This document shows positions 1 through 8,379 of a stretch of DNA of 64,000 bases, in pieces. A program made the translations under genes and the position numbers. The notes under the pieces are model-generated. The model had not been told where the DNA came from. It made no database searches and saw only the letters and a list, made by a program, of their open reading frames with translations. The stretch is from a virus. Where the stretch lies: positions 58,350 through 122,349 of the IMG/VR virus record IMGVR_UViG_3300036846_000555; one strand, given 5' to 3'. Within the stretch, counting starts at the first letter, position 1; every line of letters begins with the position of its first letter.

Positions 1-2
1 CG

Positions 3-752
3 TTGCCGGTGGGTTACCGCCCCAAGACCGACCAAGTCTTCGACAACCTCCAAGCGAGCGGAACGGCCGGAACCTATGTGGGGGTAGGCGCAGCAGGCAA
101 CGTCTCACCGACCTACGCGGGGACCGGTGTTTACATCGACCTCAGCTTCGACACCGAGACCGTGACGCAGATGCCGACCGGGCCGACCGGGCCGACCGGG
201 CCGCAGGGGCCGCCCGGCAACCCCGCGCCGACCGTCACCTCGCTCCCGGGCAGCCCCGTCGATGGGCAGGAGTGCTACTTCGTCGCTGACGCCACGAACG
301 GCATCGTCTGGCATCTGAAGTACCGGGCCGCATCCTCGTCAACGTACAAGTGGGAGTGTGTTGGCGGGCCACCACTCCGCGCCGACGTGACCACGGGGCA
401 GACCGCATCGACAGCCAGCGCATGGGTTGACCTGGCGACTCCCGGCCCGCTTGTCACCCCGCCGCTTGGCGGTGACTTCGACGTGCTGTACGGCTGTTTC
501 ATGAGCGCAGCACCGACCAGCGGGTTCATCTGGATCGCAGGGGTTGGAGTAGGCGGCGGCGCCCCAACGCGCATGGCTAGGCTGGACGGCCCGTCGGGCG
601 GCGGAGCGGCCGTCACCTCGACTCCGTCAGACAAGTTCCGGGCGACCGGCATTGCCGCGGGCACCACGTTCAAGATGCAGTACCAGTACGTCAACGTCAC
701 CCCGACGTGGTCCCAACGTTACCTTGAGGTGCGGCCCGTGCGAGTCGGCTGA
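3..752 (+). CDS. Tail-fibre protein with short collagen-like stretch (5' partial)
   Basis: The frame is open to the left edge of the window, so the N-terminus is probably missing; the TTG at 3 is only the first possible start seen. About 60 residues in, there is a short collagen-like Gly-X-Y run (GPTGPTGPQGPPG), common as a trimerising shaft in phage tail fibres. The rest is Gly/Thr/Pro-rich and beta-predicted, as in receptor-binding tips. It lies just upstream of a PKD-domain protein and the baseplate genes, which supports a host-adhesion role at the tail tip. The exact receptor or family is not recognisable. Confidence 0.75.
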   Translation: MPVGYRPKTDQVFDNLQASGTAGTYVGVGAAGNVSPTYAGTGVYIDLSFDTETVTQMPTGPTGPTGPQGPPGNPAPTVTSLPGSPVDGQECYFVADATNGIVWHLKYRAASSSTYKWECVGGPPLRADVTTGQTASTASAWVDLATPGPLVTPPLGGDFDVLYGCFMSAAPTSGFIWIAGVGVGGGAPTRMARLDGPSGGGAAVTSTPSDKFRATGIAAGTTFKMQYQYVNVTPTWSQRYLEVRPVRVG

Positions 753-772
753 CGTCACCAGAGGAGAGGAAG

Positions 773-1465
773 ATGACCCTGATCGCAGAGCTGGACCACG
801 AGCAGGACCCCGCCGTCGTCGTCACGCTGTACGACTACGGCGCGGACACCGTACCGCCGCACATGACCGCGCCCGCGTTCGTGGACGTGACCGACGAGGA
901 CCCGCGACCCGAGCCGGGCTACATCTACGACGGGGAGGCGTTCGCGCCGGGTGCGCCGCAGCAACAGGAGGCAGTCAGGCAGCAGGCTGCGAGCAACGCT
1001 CTGGCGGCGGTCGATGCCAACGCGGACTTTCTGGCGTTGGCGAGCCCTACGCCTGAGCAGGTCATTGCGCAGGTAACGATCCTGACCCAGCACGTCAACG
1101 CACTGACCCGTGTGCAATTGTCGCGGGTGGCCCCGGGGCAGTATCCGATCGAGGGACTGCCGGGATTCCCGGCTACGCTGCCGCCGGTGCCGCCGGACGT
1201 CGAGCCGTCGCCTCCCGTCGCGTCGTTCACATTCACACCGGCCGACCCCCAGAAGGGCGACCAGATCCAGTTCGATGCGAGCGCGTCAACGGCGGGCTCG
1301 ACTCCGATCACCCGCTACGACTGGAGCTTCGGAGACACGGCTGCGCCCGATGCAGGCCCGACGCCGACGTACACGTTCACCAAGTTCGGCGACTATGACG
1401 TGACGCTGACGCTCACCGACGAGGACGGGCTCACCGACCAGGCCACCCAAACGATCACGATCTAA
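773..1465 (+). CDS. Tail-associated protein with C-terminal PKD domain
   Basis: 230 residues with a good ribosome site (AGAGGAGAGGAAG) before ATG 773. The first half is unrecognised, with an Ala/Gln-rich helical stretch at about 65-120. The last 85 residues are a PKD (polycystic kidney disease) immunoglobulin-like domain: PVASFTFTP, then a segment with WSFGD, then YTFTKFGDYDVTLTLTD. PKD domains on virion proteins usually mediate binding to cell-surface carbohydrate. The position between a collagen-like fibre gene and baseplate genes fits a tail-tip adhesin or fibre-assembly protein. Confidence 0.75.
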   Translation: MTLIAELDHEQDPAVVVTLYDYGADTVPPHMTAPAFVDVTDEDPRPEPGYIYDGEAFAPGAPQQQEAVRQQAASNALAAVDANADFLALASPTPEQVIAQVTILTQHVNALTRVQLSRVAPGQYPIEGLPGFPATLPPVPPDVEPSPPVASFTFTPADPQKGDQIQFDASASTAGSTPITRYDWSFGDTAAPDAGPTPTYTFTKFGDYDVTLTLTDEDGLTDQATQTITI

Positions 1466-1469
1466 CGCC

Positions 1470-2000
1470 ATGAGCATCATCGAACCCGACTCGCTTGACT
1501 ACGACCTGATCCCACCCGACCCGGGGCTGATCAACCCGGACCTCCAGCTCGACGCGGCGCTCGCGCCCGTCGAGGATGCCGGGCCAGACGCGCCGATCCC
1601 GTTCGGCAAGAGCTGGCGCTTCGACTTCATCGCCGGACAGTTCATCCGCGACGGGTCCGCGCCCCAGGCGACCTACGAGCTGGACAGCCTGATCATGTGG
1701 ATCGAGAAGACCGCCCGCACCGCCCGGTACGCCCACCCGATCTACTCCGACCAGTACGGCGTCGAAGAGCCGTACGGGCTGATCGGCCAGCAGGCCGACG
1801 ACGCGCTGCTGTCCGCGTACGAGGACGGGCTCACCGAGGCGCTGCTCGTCCACGACCGGATCGTCGCGGTCGAGGGCTTCGGGTTCTCGCAGGATCCGTT
1901 TGACGAGGCGCTCTACGCGTCGTTCACAGTGGTCGTTGACGCGGCGCCGCCGCTAGAGGCGCAGCCGCTTGAATTCAGCAATATTCCGATCGCGACATGA
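1470..2000 (+). CDS. Baseplate protein, XkdS/DUF2634-like
   Basis: 176 residues. The central pattern (SWRFDFIAGQF, then ELDSLIMWIEKTARTARYA, then YSDQYGVE, then a helix with EALLVHDRI) matches the DUF2634/XkdS family of baseplate wedge proteins, related to GpW/gp25. In PBSX-like phages the order is xkdS-xkdT-xkdU, and the same order follows here (this gene, baseplate J, Mu gp48-like). It starts 4 bases after the previous stop and its end overlaps a tiny ORF. Confidence 0.8.
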   Translation: MSIIEPDSLDYDLIPPDPGLINPDLQLDAALAPVEDAGPDAPIPFGKSWRFDFIAGQFIRDGSAPQATYELDSLIMWIEKTARTARYAHPIYSDQYGVEEPYGLIGQQADDALLSAYEDGLTEALLVHDRIVAVEGFGFSQDPFDEALYASFTVVVDAAPPLEAQPLEFSNIPIAT

Positions 2001-2173
2001 TCCCCCTGTCCCAGACCTGCATAGCTTGCGGCCGAGACAAGCCCGCAGACCAGTTCTACGTCAGGAGGGACGGGCGCGAGCCTCGGCTCACCGGACGATG
2101 CAACTCGTACGCCAACACGCAGCCAGCGTGCGGTCCCTGTAACTGTCGGAAGGGCGGAAGGGTGGTGATCTGA
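1997..2173 (+). CDS. Small Cys-rich protein, possible HNH remnant
   Basis: 58 residues. ATG overlaps the preceding TGA (ATGA). It has CIACGRDK at the N-terminus and a C...C.PC.C cluster near the end, with FYVRRDGR between them. This resembles the N-terminal zinc-binding part of small phage HNH homing endonucleases, but the catalytic His-Asn-His half is absent. It sits between two baseplate genes whose order is normally uninterrupted, so it may be the remnant of an inserted homing gene. Confidence 0.45.
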   Translation: MIPLSQTCIACGRDKPADQFYVRRDGREPRLTGRCNSYANTQPACGPCNCRKGGRVVI

Positions 2174-2237
2174 AACGACCGACGTCACCGACCTCACCGA
2201 GATCTTCTCCGAGACGCTCGCGCGCGTCCGGGCCCGG

Positions 2238-3680
2238 ATGGATCAGGACGCCAACGCCGGGCTGACCGACGACGACCCGGACTGGGTCGACACCCGCGAG
2301 GGCTCGTTCTACTGGGACATGACGCAGCCGTCCGCGATGGAGTGCGCGCGGCTGTGGGATGCGATGACCGAGACGATCGCCGCGGCGTTCCCGTCGACCG
2401 CGTGGGGCGACTATCTCGACGAGCACGGCACCACGTTCGGGCTGACGCGCAACCCGGCGACGCCCGCCACCGGGCAGCTCACGTTCCTCGCGTCAGCGGC
2501 GACGCTGATCGCGGCCGGGACGCAGGCGTCGGCGGTCGCTCCGCTGACCGGCGACGTGCAGAGCTACCAGACGACCGCGAGCGGCACGACCAGCGCGCCG
2601 CTGAAAGCGCCGACCGGCGTGGCGGTGGCCCCGAACAACGCGGGCGGCAAGCTGACCGCAGCCACCCGCTACTACCACGTGACCGCGCTGAACGCGTTCG
2701 GGGAGACGACCGGCACCGCCGACATCGCGGGCACGACGACGGGCACGGCGGGCCAGAACGTGATCACCTGGGGGGCGGTCACGGGCGCGACGTCCTACAA
2801 CGTGTACGTCACGCAGACGGCGCAGTCCACCGGCGCGCTGCTCGGGAACACGACCGCTCTGACCTACACCGACAACGGCAACGTCACGCCGAACGTCGCC
2901 GCGATCGAACCGACGACGAACACGACGTCGGGCATCACGCTCGACGCGGTCGCGTTGACGCCGGGCACGGCGGGCGACGTTGCCCCGAACGCCGTCACGT
3001 CGCTGGACACGGTGCTGCCGACGGTGATCTCGGTCACGAACCCGGTGCCGATGGATGGCGGCACCGAGCTGGAGTCAGACGACGACTTCCGGCTGCGGAT
3101 CCTCGGCGAGTACGTCGGCACGTCGGGCGGCGGGAACGTCACCGACTATCGGCGCTGGTCGGCGGGGGAGGGCGTCTCGCGCGTGGCGGTGATCCCGTGC
3201 TGGAACGTGACGGCGCAGAATCCAACGGGTGCCGGGACGGTGCTGGTCGTCGCGATGAACGCGGACGGCTCTCCGGTCGCGACCGCGACGGTCACCGCGC
3301 TGCAGGAGTTCCTTGACCCGGTGCCGGGGCTTGGGCAGGGCCAGGCTCCGGTTGGCGCGACGGTGACGGTGGTCACGTCCTCGATCCTGACGGTTACGAT
3401 CTCGGCCACGGTCGTCGCCGAGAAGGGCTACTCGCTGGACGGCACCGGCAACACCATCGCGACGCGGCAGGCGATCATGTCCGCGCTGGCGACCTACCTG
3501 CAGGGCCTGCAGCCGGGCGACACGATCATCTACGAGCACGTCCAGGCGGCCTTCTTCGTCACCGGCGTCCACAAGGTCAACAGCCTGCTGGTCAACAACG
3601 CCACCAACGACATCACGCTCGCGGCGGGCGCGTCGCCGCAGGTGGCGCTGCTGGGCACCGTGACCCTGACGGACGGCTGA
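2238..3680 (+). CDS. Baseplate J-like protein
   Basis: 480 residues from ATG 2238. The N-terminal DTREGSFYWD and WGDYLDEHGTTFGLTR segments and the C-terminal half (ESDDDFRLRIL, then GGGNVTDYRRWS, then VAVIPCWN) are the baseplate J signature (P2 gpJ, PBSX XkdT). Residues about 115-225 form a fibronectin-III-like insertion (TRYYHVTALNAFGETT, then ATSYNVYV). In-frame sequence upstream of the ATG (TDVTDLTEIFSETLARVR) looks like the family N-terminus but has no canonical start codon; see findings. It is followed after 2 bases by the next baseplate gene. Confidence 0.9.
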   Translation: MDQDANAGLTDDDPDWVDTREGSFYWDMTQPSAMECARLWDAMTETIAAAFPSTAWGDYLDEHGTTFGLTRNPATPATGQLTFLASAATLIAAGTQASAVAPLTGDVQSYQTTASGTTSAPLKAPTGVAVAPNNAGGKLTAATRYYHVTALNAFGETTGTADIAGTTTGTAGQNVITWGAVTGATSYNVYVTQTAQSTGALLGNTTALTYTDNGNVTPNVAAIEPTTNTTSGITLDAVALTPGTAGDVAPNAVTSLDTVLPTVISVTNPVPMDGGTELESDDDFRLRILGEYVGTSGGGNVTDYRRWSAGEGVSRVAVIPCWNVTAQNPTGAGTVLVVAMNADGSPVATATVTALQEFLDPVPGLGQGQAPVGATVTVVTSSILTVTISATVVAEKGYSLDGTGNTIATRQAIMSALATYLQGLQPGDTIIYEHVQAAFFVTGVHKVNSLLVNNATNDITLAAGASPQVALLGTVTLTDG

Positions 3681-3682
3681 GC

Positions 3683-4801
3683 ATGGCGGTCTCCGATCCA
3701 CTCGCGGTCTTCTCCTCCGGCGTCATGACGACGGTCGCCCTGAGCGAGGACACTCCGGCTGATCTGCTCGGCGAGGTGCCGCCGTTTGAGCGCACGGCCT
3801 ACGAGGTCCAGGCGGTGCTGCAGGTCGTCGCCAACGAGCTGTTCCGGCTGGAGCAGGCGCGCCAGGCGGTGATCCTGAACTTCCTGCCCAGCACCGCCGA
3901 CGCGCTGCTGCCGATGTTCGAACAGCTCCTCGGCCTGCCGGTCGACCCGCCCGGGCTGACGCTCGCGTCCCGCCAGCAGCTCGTGCTCGCAACCATGCGG
4001 CGCCTGAAAGGCCAGGGTCGCGGCCTGGACTGGGAGGCGACCATCACCGCGCTGTTCGGGACGAGCTGGTCCTATCAGGAGTACAACCCGGCAGCGACCG
4101 TCACCGCGAACTTCGTACCGAACCCGTCGTTTGAGAAGGACACGGTCGGAAGCGCACCGGCGGTGTGGGCTTCGCGCGTCAACTTCAACAGCGCTGGCGG
4201 GGCGTTGACGTGCCAGGCGCAGGCCCAGGCGGGGTCGAAAGGCATGCAGGTCGTCGCCCCTAGCGGCGGCGCGGTCGGTGCGGAGGTCCCGCTCTCTGGC
4301 ACGTTCACCAGTGGCGAGCCGTACACGTTCTCGGTCTGGTTGAAGGGCAATGCCGGTGGGGAGCGCGTTGTCCTCCTGTTCGGCAGTGCGTCCGACGTGG
4401 TTCAGGGCGCGAACCTCACGCTGACCACCACGTGGACGCGGTATTCGGTCACCTGGACGCCGACCGCGAACCGCACGGGTGTCTCGGCCGGTTTCCAGAC
4501 GACCACGTCATCCGCCGTGACTGTGTTTGCGGACAGTGCGATGGTGTCGCAGGCGGCTGCGATGGGTCCGTACGTCGATGGGGACACGTCCGGCTACTCG
4601 TGGGCGGGTACGCCGGGGCAGAGCGCGACCATGCAGGCGAGTGGACCGCCCCCGAACACGGTCTCGATCCGGATCCCGCAGGCGTACGGCGGCTTTGGCT
4701 GGCCGTTCATCCGCGACCTCACGCCCGCGCACCTCGCGATCACCGAGGGCTACTCCGACGGCTTCTTCGTCGGCATCACGAACATCGGAGGCACTCTGTG
4801 A
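3683..4801 (+). CDS. Baseplate/tail protein, Mu gp48 (DUF2313, XkdU/YmfQ)-like with inserted carbohydrate-binding module
   Basis: 372 residues. The first 135 (LPSTADALLPMFEQLLGLP, then SRQQLVLATMRRLKGQGR) and the last 50 (VSIRIPQAYGGFGWPFIRDL) match DUF2313/Mu gp48, normally about 190 residues. About 180 residues are inserted in the middle: FVPNPSFEKDTVGSAPAVW, then GEPYTFSVWLKG, then TTWTRYSVTWTP, then DSAMV, which is a CBM4/9/22-type jelly-roll. The insertion suggests the tail tip binds a glycan. The TGA overlaps the GTG of the collar gene. Confidence 0.85.
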   Translation: MAVSDPLAVFSSGVMTTVALSEDTPADLLGEVPPFERTAYEVQAVLQVVANELFRLEQARQAVILNFLPSTADALLPMFEQLLGLPVDPPGLTLASRQQLVLATMRRLKGQGRGLDWEATITALFGTSWSYQEYNPAATVTANFVPNPSFEKDTVGSAPAVWASRVNFNSAGGALTCQAQAQAGSKGMQVVAPSGGAVGAEVPLSGTFTSGEPYTFSVWLKGNAGGERVVLLFGSASDVVQGANLTLTTTWTRYSVTWTPTANRTGVSAGFQTTTSSAVTVFADSAMVSQAAAMGPYVDGDTSGYSWAGTPGQSATMQASGPPPNTVSIRIPQAYGGFGWPFIRDLTPAHLAITEGYSDGFFVGITNIGGTL

Positions 4802-5952
4802 GCAAGCACCGGCAGCTCAACTACGGCCAGCCGATTCCCCAGGACTTCCTGGACGCGCTCCAGGAGTTCGTCGGCGTCGGCAGCCGCAACCTGTTCCTGA
4901 CGCAGATCGGCTCCAACCAGGTCCAGATTGCCGCGGGCGTCGGGAACGCGCAGGTGTCGCTCGGGATCGACGGCCTGTGGCGCTACATCTCAGCGACCGT
5001 CCAGACGACCGTCACCGGCGCGGCCGGGACGTACAGCATCTTCGCGACCACCGGCAACAACGCGTTCGCGACCAACCCGACGCCGCCGCCGCCCGAGACC
5101 GACTCGACCGACTACACGTTCGCGCTGACCGCGCTGCTGACCGGCAACCCCACGGCCGCGCACTACCGCAAGATCGGCGAGGCGGTCTTCGACGGGACGC
5201 GCATCCTGAACCTCCGCCAGCTCATCGACGGCGGCGTCGACGGCGCGCAGCTCTGGCAGCCGGGCGACCTCAAGCTGACCGCCGTGGCGGCCCCGCCCGC
5301 TGGATGGCTCGCCTGCGACGGCTCCGCAGTCAGCCGCACCACCTACCCGGCGCTGTTCGCGGCCCTCGGTGGCGCGACGTCGCCGTGGGGGCAGGGCGAC
5401 GGATCGACCACGTTCAACGTCCCGGACTTCCGCGGCCGCGTCCCGATCGGGGCAGGGCAGGGCGCGGGCCTGACCAACCGCGTCCGCGGCGAGTACGGCG
5501 GCGGGACGCTCGACACGGCCAGCCCCAAGCGCGGCGAAGAGGCTCACCTGCTCGCCGCGGCCGAGTCGGGCACCAACGGCAACGGCGGCACCGGCTACGT
5601 CTCCAACGACCACTCGCACGGCGTCAGCATCCAAAGCGGCGGCGCGAGCGCCCGGCACAATCACGCCACGGTTGACACCGGTCAGTTGGTACCAGCATCG
5701 AACAACTGGGTGTTCGCCGCTAACAACATGGCCATCACCGCTGGCTCGTACCCGTTGATCTACCCGGACCGTGCCAGCACCCAGAACCGCAACACGACCG
5801 GCGCGGACAGCCCGGACCATTCGCATGGCGTCAACGGCAACACCGCCGGGATCAGCTCCAACCACACGCACGCGCTCGGCGCCCGCAACGCCGACAGCTC
5901 GCACAACAACGTCCAGCCGTACGCTGCCGCGATCTACATCGTCAAGACGTAG
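4798..5952 (+). CDS. Tail collar fibre protein
   Basis: 384 residues, starting at GTG 4798 in a GTGA overlap with the previous stop. The frame is open to 4432, but that part runs under the previous gene. Residues about 158-225 are a phage tail collar domain (PPAGWLACDGSAVSRTTYPAL, then TTFNVPDFRGRVPIG). His-rich repeats (NDHSHGVSI, PDHSHGVN, SNHTHALG) follow, as in many short tail fibres that bind metal ions along the fibre axis. It is the last gene of the rightward tail module and is followed by a terminator. Confidence 0.88.
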   Translation: MSKHRQLNYGQPIPQDFLDALQEFVGVGSRNLFLTQIGSNQVQIAAGVGNAQVSLGIDGLWRYISATVQTTVTGAAGTYSIFATTGNNAFATNPTPPPPETDSTDYTFALTALLTGNPTAAHYRKIGEAVFDGTRILNLRQLIDGGVDGAQLWQPGDLKLTAVAAPPAGWLACDGSAVSRTTYPALFAALGGATSPWGQGDGSTTFNVPDFRGRVPIGAGQGAGLTNRVRGEYGGGTLDTASPKRGEEAHLLAAAESGTNGNGGTGYVSNDHSHGVSIQSGGASARHNHATVDTGQLVPASNNWVFAANNMAITAGSYPLIYPDRASTQNRNTTGADSPDHSHGVNGNTAGISSNHTHALGARNADSSHNNVQPYAAAIYIVKT

Positions 5953-6035
5953 CACCCGTCGTGTATCCTGCGAGGCGCGAGGCACGCGAACGACCCTCAC
6001 TCCTCGGTCGGGATGACTCGCTCGCGCGCTCGCAG

Positions 6036-6070
6036 AAACGGCCGCCCCGCAGAGGCGGCCGTTTCTTGTT
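6036..6070. terminator. Bidirectional intrinsic terminator
   Basis: AAACGGCCGCC (6036-6046), a 7-base loop, then GGCGGCCGTTT (6054-6064) and CTTGTT. It lies between the convergent collar gene (+) and recT gene (-), so it can serve both strands. Confidence 0.85.
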
Positions 6071-6107
6071 CCCGGGCTCCCAGGTAGGGAGAGGGGCCCG
6101 GAAGGGC

Positions 6108-7046
6108 TCAGGCGGGCCGTGTGGGGCTCTCAGGAGCTTCCTCGATGGCCTCGCCCTCGATGGGAAGCGACCCGCCGTGACGCAGCACGAAGTCGGTGAC
6201 CTCCTGCAGGATCGCGGTCCGCTGCGCCTGGTCGGCTCCGGCGAGCTTGAGCCGCACCTTCTGGGGCAGGAAGCTGCCCGGCCGCAGCCGGTTGGCTTCC
6301 GTGAACGCGTCCTGCAGGCGCCGTCCGAGCGCCTCGTCGGGACCCCAGTCGGGCTCCTGATCGACCGGCCGATCCTGCTCGACGATCCCGCCGACCCGCT
6401 CGTCGTAGTGGGCGCCGACCTCGTCCTCGGGGATCAGGCCGGTGATCGAGAACGCCTTGCGCAGCGCCATCGACTCCGCGACCTTCAGGATCATCGCGTC
6501 CGGGTAGTTCGTCCACGCCTTGTTGCTGCGCTTGTAGCTCGCGTACTTGGCCAGGAAGAACGTCGGCTTGCGCCCGTCGCGGAACACGCGCGCCCATGAG
6601 CCGACGATGTTGGACGTCAGCCGTTCCATCGCCGCCACCGGCGCGTAGGTGTGGATGAAGCCGTCAGCGCCGCGGGCGATGACGTCCTGGGCGTAGATGA
6701 CGTCGCCCTCCATGCCGCCGAACGCGTCGTTGCGGTTGGCGATGGCCAGCAGCCCGTCGCGGGCGACGATCGTCTGATAGCTCGGCGGTTCGCCGTCCTT
6801 GCCCGGCATCTTGGCCAGGTACACCTGCTTGGCGAACGGGTCGAGCTGGTAGCGCCCGACCAGCTCCAGGAACATCAGGAACGCGTTGTCGTCCGCGCCG
6901 CGAGCGACGGTCCGTTTCATCAGGGCGAGCTGCTCGTTATCGAACGCGAACCGCGCCGGGTGCGTCACCGGCGTCGGCATCGCCCTGACCGGCATCAGCT
7001 TGCTTCCCGGCGTCTCTGCCTCTGGCTTTACCTCGGTCTCAGCCAT
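6108..7046 (-). CDS. recT: RecT-family single-strand annealing protein
   Basis: 312 residues, starting at the ATG whose first base is 7046, preceded by AGAGGAGACGAG; the frame is open farther upstream but that is the previous gene's region. The core (FLELVGRYQLDPFAKQVYLA, then QTIVARDGLLAIA, then LTSNIVGSWARVFRDGRKP, then MILKVAESMALRKAFS) is the RecT/Bet family, which anneals complementary single strands during phage recombination. It overlaps the end of an exonuclease gene by 8 bases, giving a two-gene Red-type recombination operon on the minus strand. Confidence 0.92.
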   Translation of the reverse strand: MAETEVKPEAETPGSKLMPVRAMPTPVTHPARFAFDNEQLALMKRTVARGADDNAFLMFLELVGRYQLDPFAKQVYLAKMPGKDGEPPSYQTIVARDGLLAIANRNDAFGGMEGDVIYAQDVIARGADGFIHTYAPVAAMERLTSNIVGSWARVFRDGRKPTFFLAKYASYKRSNKAWTNYPDAMILKVAESMALRKAFSITGLIPEDEVGAHYDERVGGIVEQDRPVDQEPDWGPDEALGRRLQDAFTEANRLRPGSFLPQKVRLKLAGADQAQRTAILQEVTDFVLRHGGSLPIEGEAIEEAPESPTRPA

Positions 7047-8244
7047 CTCGTCTCCTCTGTTCGGCCAGCTCCAGGGAGCGGCGGAGCTGCTCCTCCAGTT
7101 CGGGCTCTGGTTCCATCTGCGGCTTCGGGATGTGGATGTCAAAGCGCGTGCCGACCTCATCCCGATACAGATCCTCCGGTGACCGGCCCGCCGCCAGCGC
7201 GTTGGTGGTCTCTTCCCGCGTCGGCCGCCGCGTACGCACCTGGACGCGGTGGCCGTACACCCGGTTGGCTTTCGCGTCGCGGACCGGCACCGGCCCATGT
7301 ACCGCCGCCCACGCCTTCAGCGCCTCCTTGTTCTGCGCGATCGCCTTCTCGCCGACGAGCACCTGCGCGACCGCCAGCGCCGCCTCCTCCGCTGACCGGA
7401 TCGCGCCGCGGCGCCGCGCCTTGGGGAAGATCGGGCACGCCATCGGCCGGGGGCAGTGACCGCAATGGTTGCCGGGGCTCGGATGCCACACGTCCTCCTG
7501 CACCGACCGGTCAAACCGTTCGACCAGCGCCGTCATGCTCTCCTCGATCTCGGGGAGCTGCTCGCGGTACAGCGTCGCCTCCCGCGGCTGCGAGTACCGC
7601 GGGTAGAACTCCCGGAGCGTGATCGACGTGAACGTCGGATGGTTGCGGAAGCACAGCAGCGCGTACGCCCGCTGCTGAAAGAACCCGCCCTCGGAGATCT
7701 CCGACGGCGGCGGCAGCCACCAACCCGTCTTCCAGTCGATGACGATCCCGCGCTCCAGGTTCTCGCCCTCCGCGAACAGCGCGTCGAGCTGCCCGGAGAA
7801 GATTCGCTCGACCGACCCGCCCTCCGGGTTGGGGTAGTACAGCGTCGCCGCCAGGCGCTCCTCGACCGACACCAGCCCGGCGATGTTCCAGGAGTTCTCC
7901 GAGCAGAACTTTTTGGTCATCCAGATCAGGTCGTTGATCTCCTTCATCGGGCAGGTGACCATGTCCTCGATCGGCACGTCGGCCTGCCGCAGCGTCTCCA
8001 GCAGGATCGCCAGGCCGACGTCGACCTCGATCCGCTCCTCCTCCTGCGCGGCCATCTCGCGCAGCATCTTCGCCGCGGCGCGATGCCAGATGATCCCGCG
8101 TCCGGCCGCGGAGTCAGACCACGTCTTGCGGTAGCGGCGTTCGAACAGGCTGCCCAGCCCGCACTCATCGAAGGCGGAGAGAGTGCTCTGACGGACGCTG
8201 GGGAACTCCTCCAGCGCCTTGGGATACGGCGTGCGCGCGATCAT
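7039..8244 (-). CDS. PD-(D/E)XK exonuclease, RecB/Cas4-like, partner of RecT
   Basis: 401 residues; a CCGACCGAGGAGGA ribosome site precedes the ATG. The nuclease core is FSGQLDALFAEG followed by IVIDWKTG, i.e. the D...DxK catalytic strands, then a QQRAYALLC helix like the Q-x3-Y motif. A Cys cluster (HCGHCPRPMACP) near residue 275 suggests the iron-sulfur site of Cas4/AddB-type nucleases. It should resect double-strand ends to give the substrate for the downstream RecT. The last 100 residues are charged and unassigned. Confidence 0.85.
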   Translation of the reverse strand: MIARTPYPKALEEFPSVRQSTLSAFDECGLGSLFERRYRKTWSDSAAGRGIIWHRAAAKMLREMAAQEEERIEVDVGLAILLETLRQADVPIEDMVTCPMKEINDLIWMTKKFCSENSWNIAGLVSVEERLAATLYYPNPEGGSVERIFSGQLDALFAEGENLERGIVIDWKTGWWLPPPSEISEGGFFQQRAYALLCFRNHPTFTSITLREFYPRYSQPREATLYREQLPEIEESMTALVERFDRSVQEDVWHPSPGNHCGHCPRPMACPIFPKARRRGAIRSAEEAALAVAQVLVGEKAIAQNKEALKAWAAVHGPVPVRDAKANRVYGHRVQVRTRRPTREETTNALAAGRSPEDLYRDEVGTRFDIHIPKPQMEPEPELEEQLRRSLELAEQRRRDG

Positions 8245-8335
8245 GCGCGGGGTCCTCCTCGGTCGGTTCAGACCATCGTGTCAGGCAGCTCGGACATCAT
8301 CCCAATCGAAGTACCGACGCGTCGCGTCCGAGGCG

Positions 8336-8341
8336 TATCGT
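8336..8341 (+). promoter_or_regulatory. -10 box of leaderless promoter
   Basis: TATCGT ends 8 bases before GTG 8350, which starts a 9-codon leader ORF. Same arrangement as the leaderless -10 boxes elsewhere in the window. Confidence 0.5.
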
Positions 8342-8349
8342 GGCCTCCT

Positions 8350-8379
8350 GTGTCCCGACCGCACCCGCCCGCTCCATGA
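8350..8379 (+). CDS. Leaderless 9-codon leader peptide MSRPHPPAP
   Basis: GTG 8350 follows a TATCGT box; the ORF ends TGA at 8377-8379, overlapping ATG 8376 of the HNH gene (ATGA). The Pro-rich peptide and tight coupling suggest that ribosomes reaching its stop re-initiate on the HNH gene, which has no clear ribosome site of its own. It parallels the 9-codon ORF at 49120. Confidence 0.35.
   Translation: MSRPHPPAP

Noticed and set aside
175-215. Repeat of GGGCCGACC units near the window start
   Set aside because: It encodes the Gly-X-Y collagen-like run of the tail fibre and is explained by the protein.
4432-4797. Upstream extension of the tail collar ORF
   Set aside because: It runs out of frame under the gp48-like gene; GTG 4798 overlaps its stop in the usual way.
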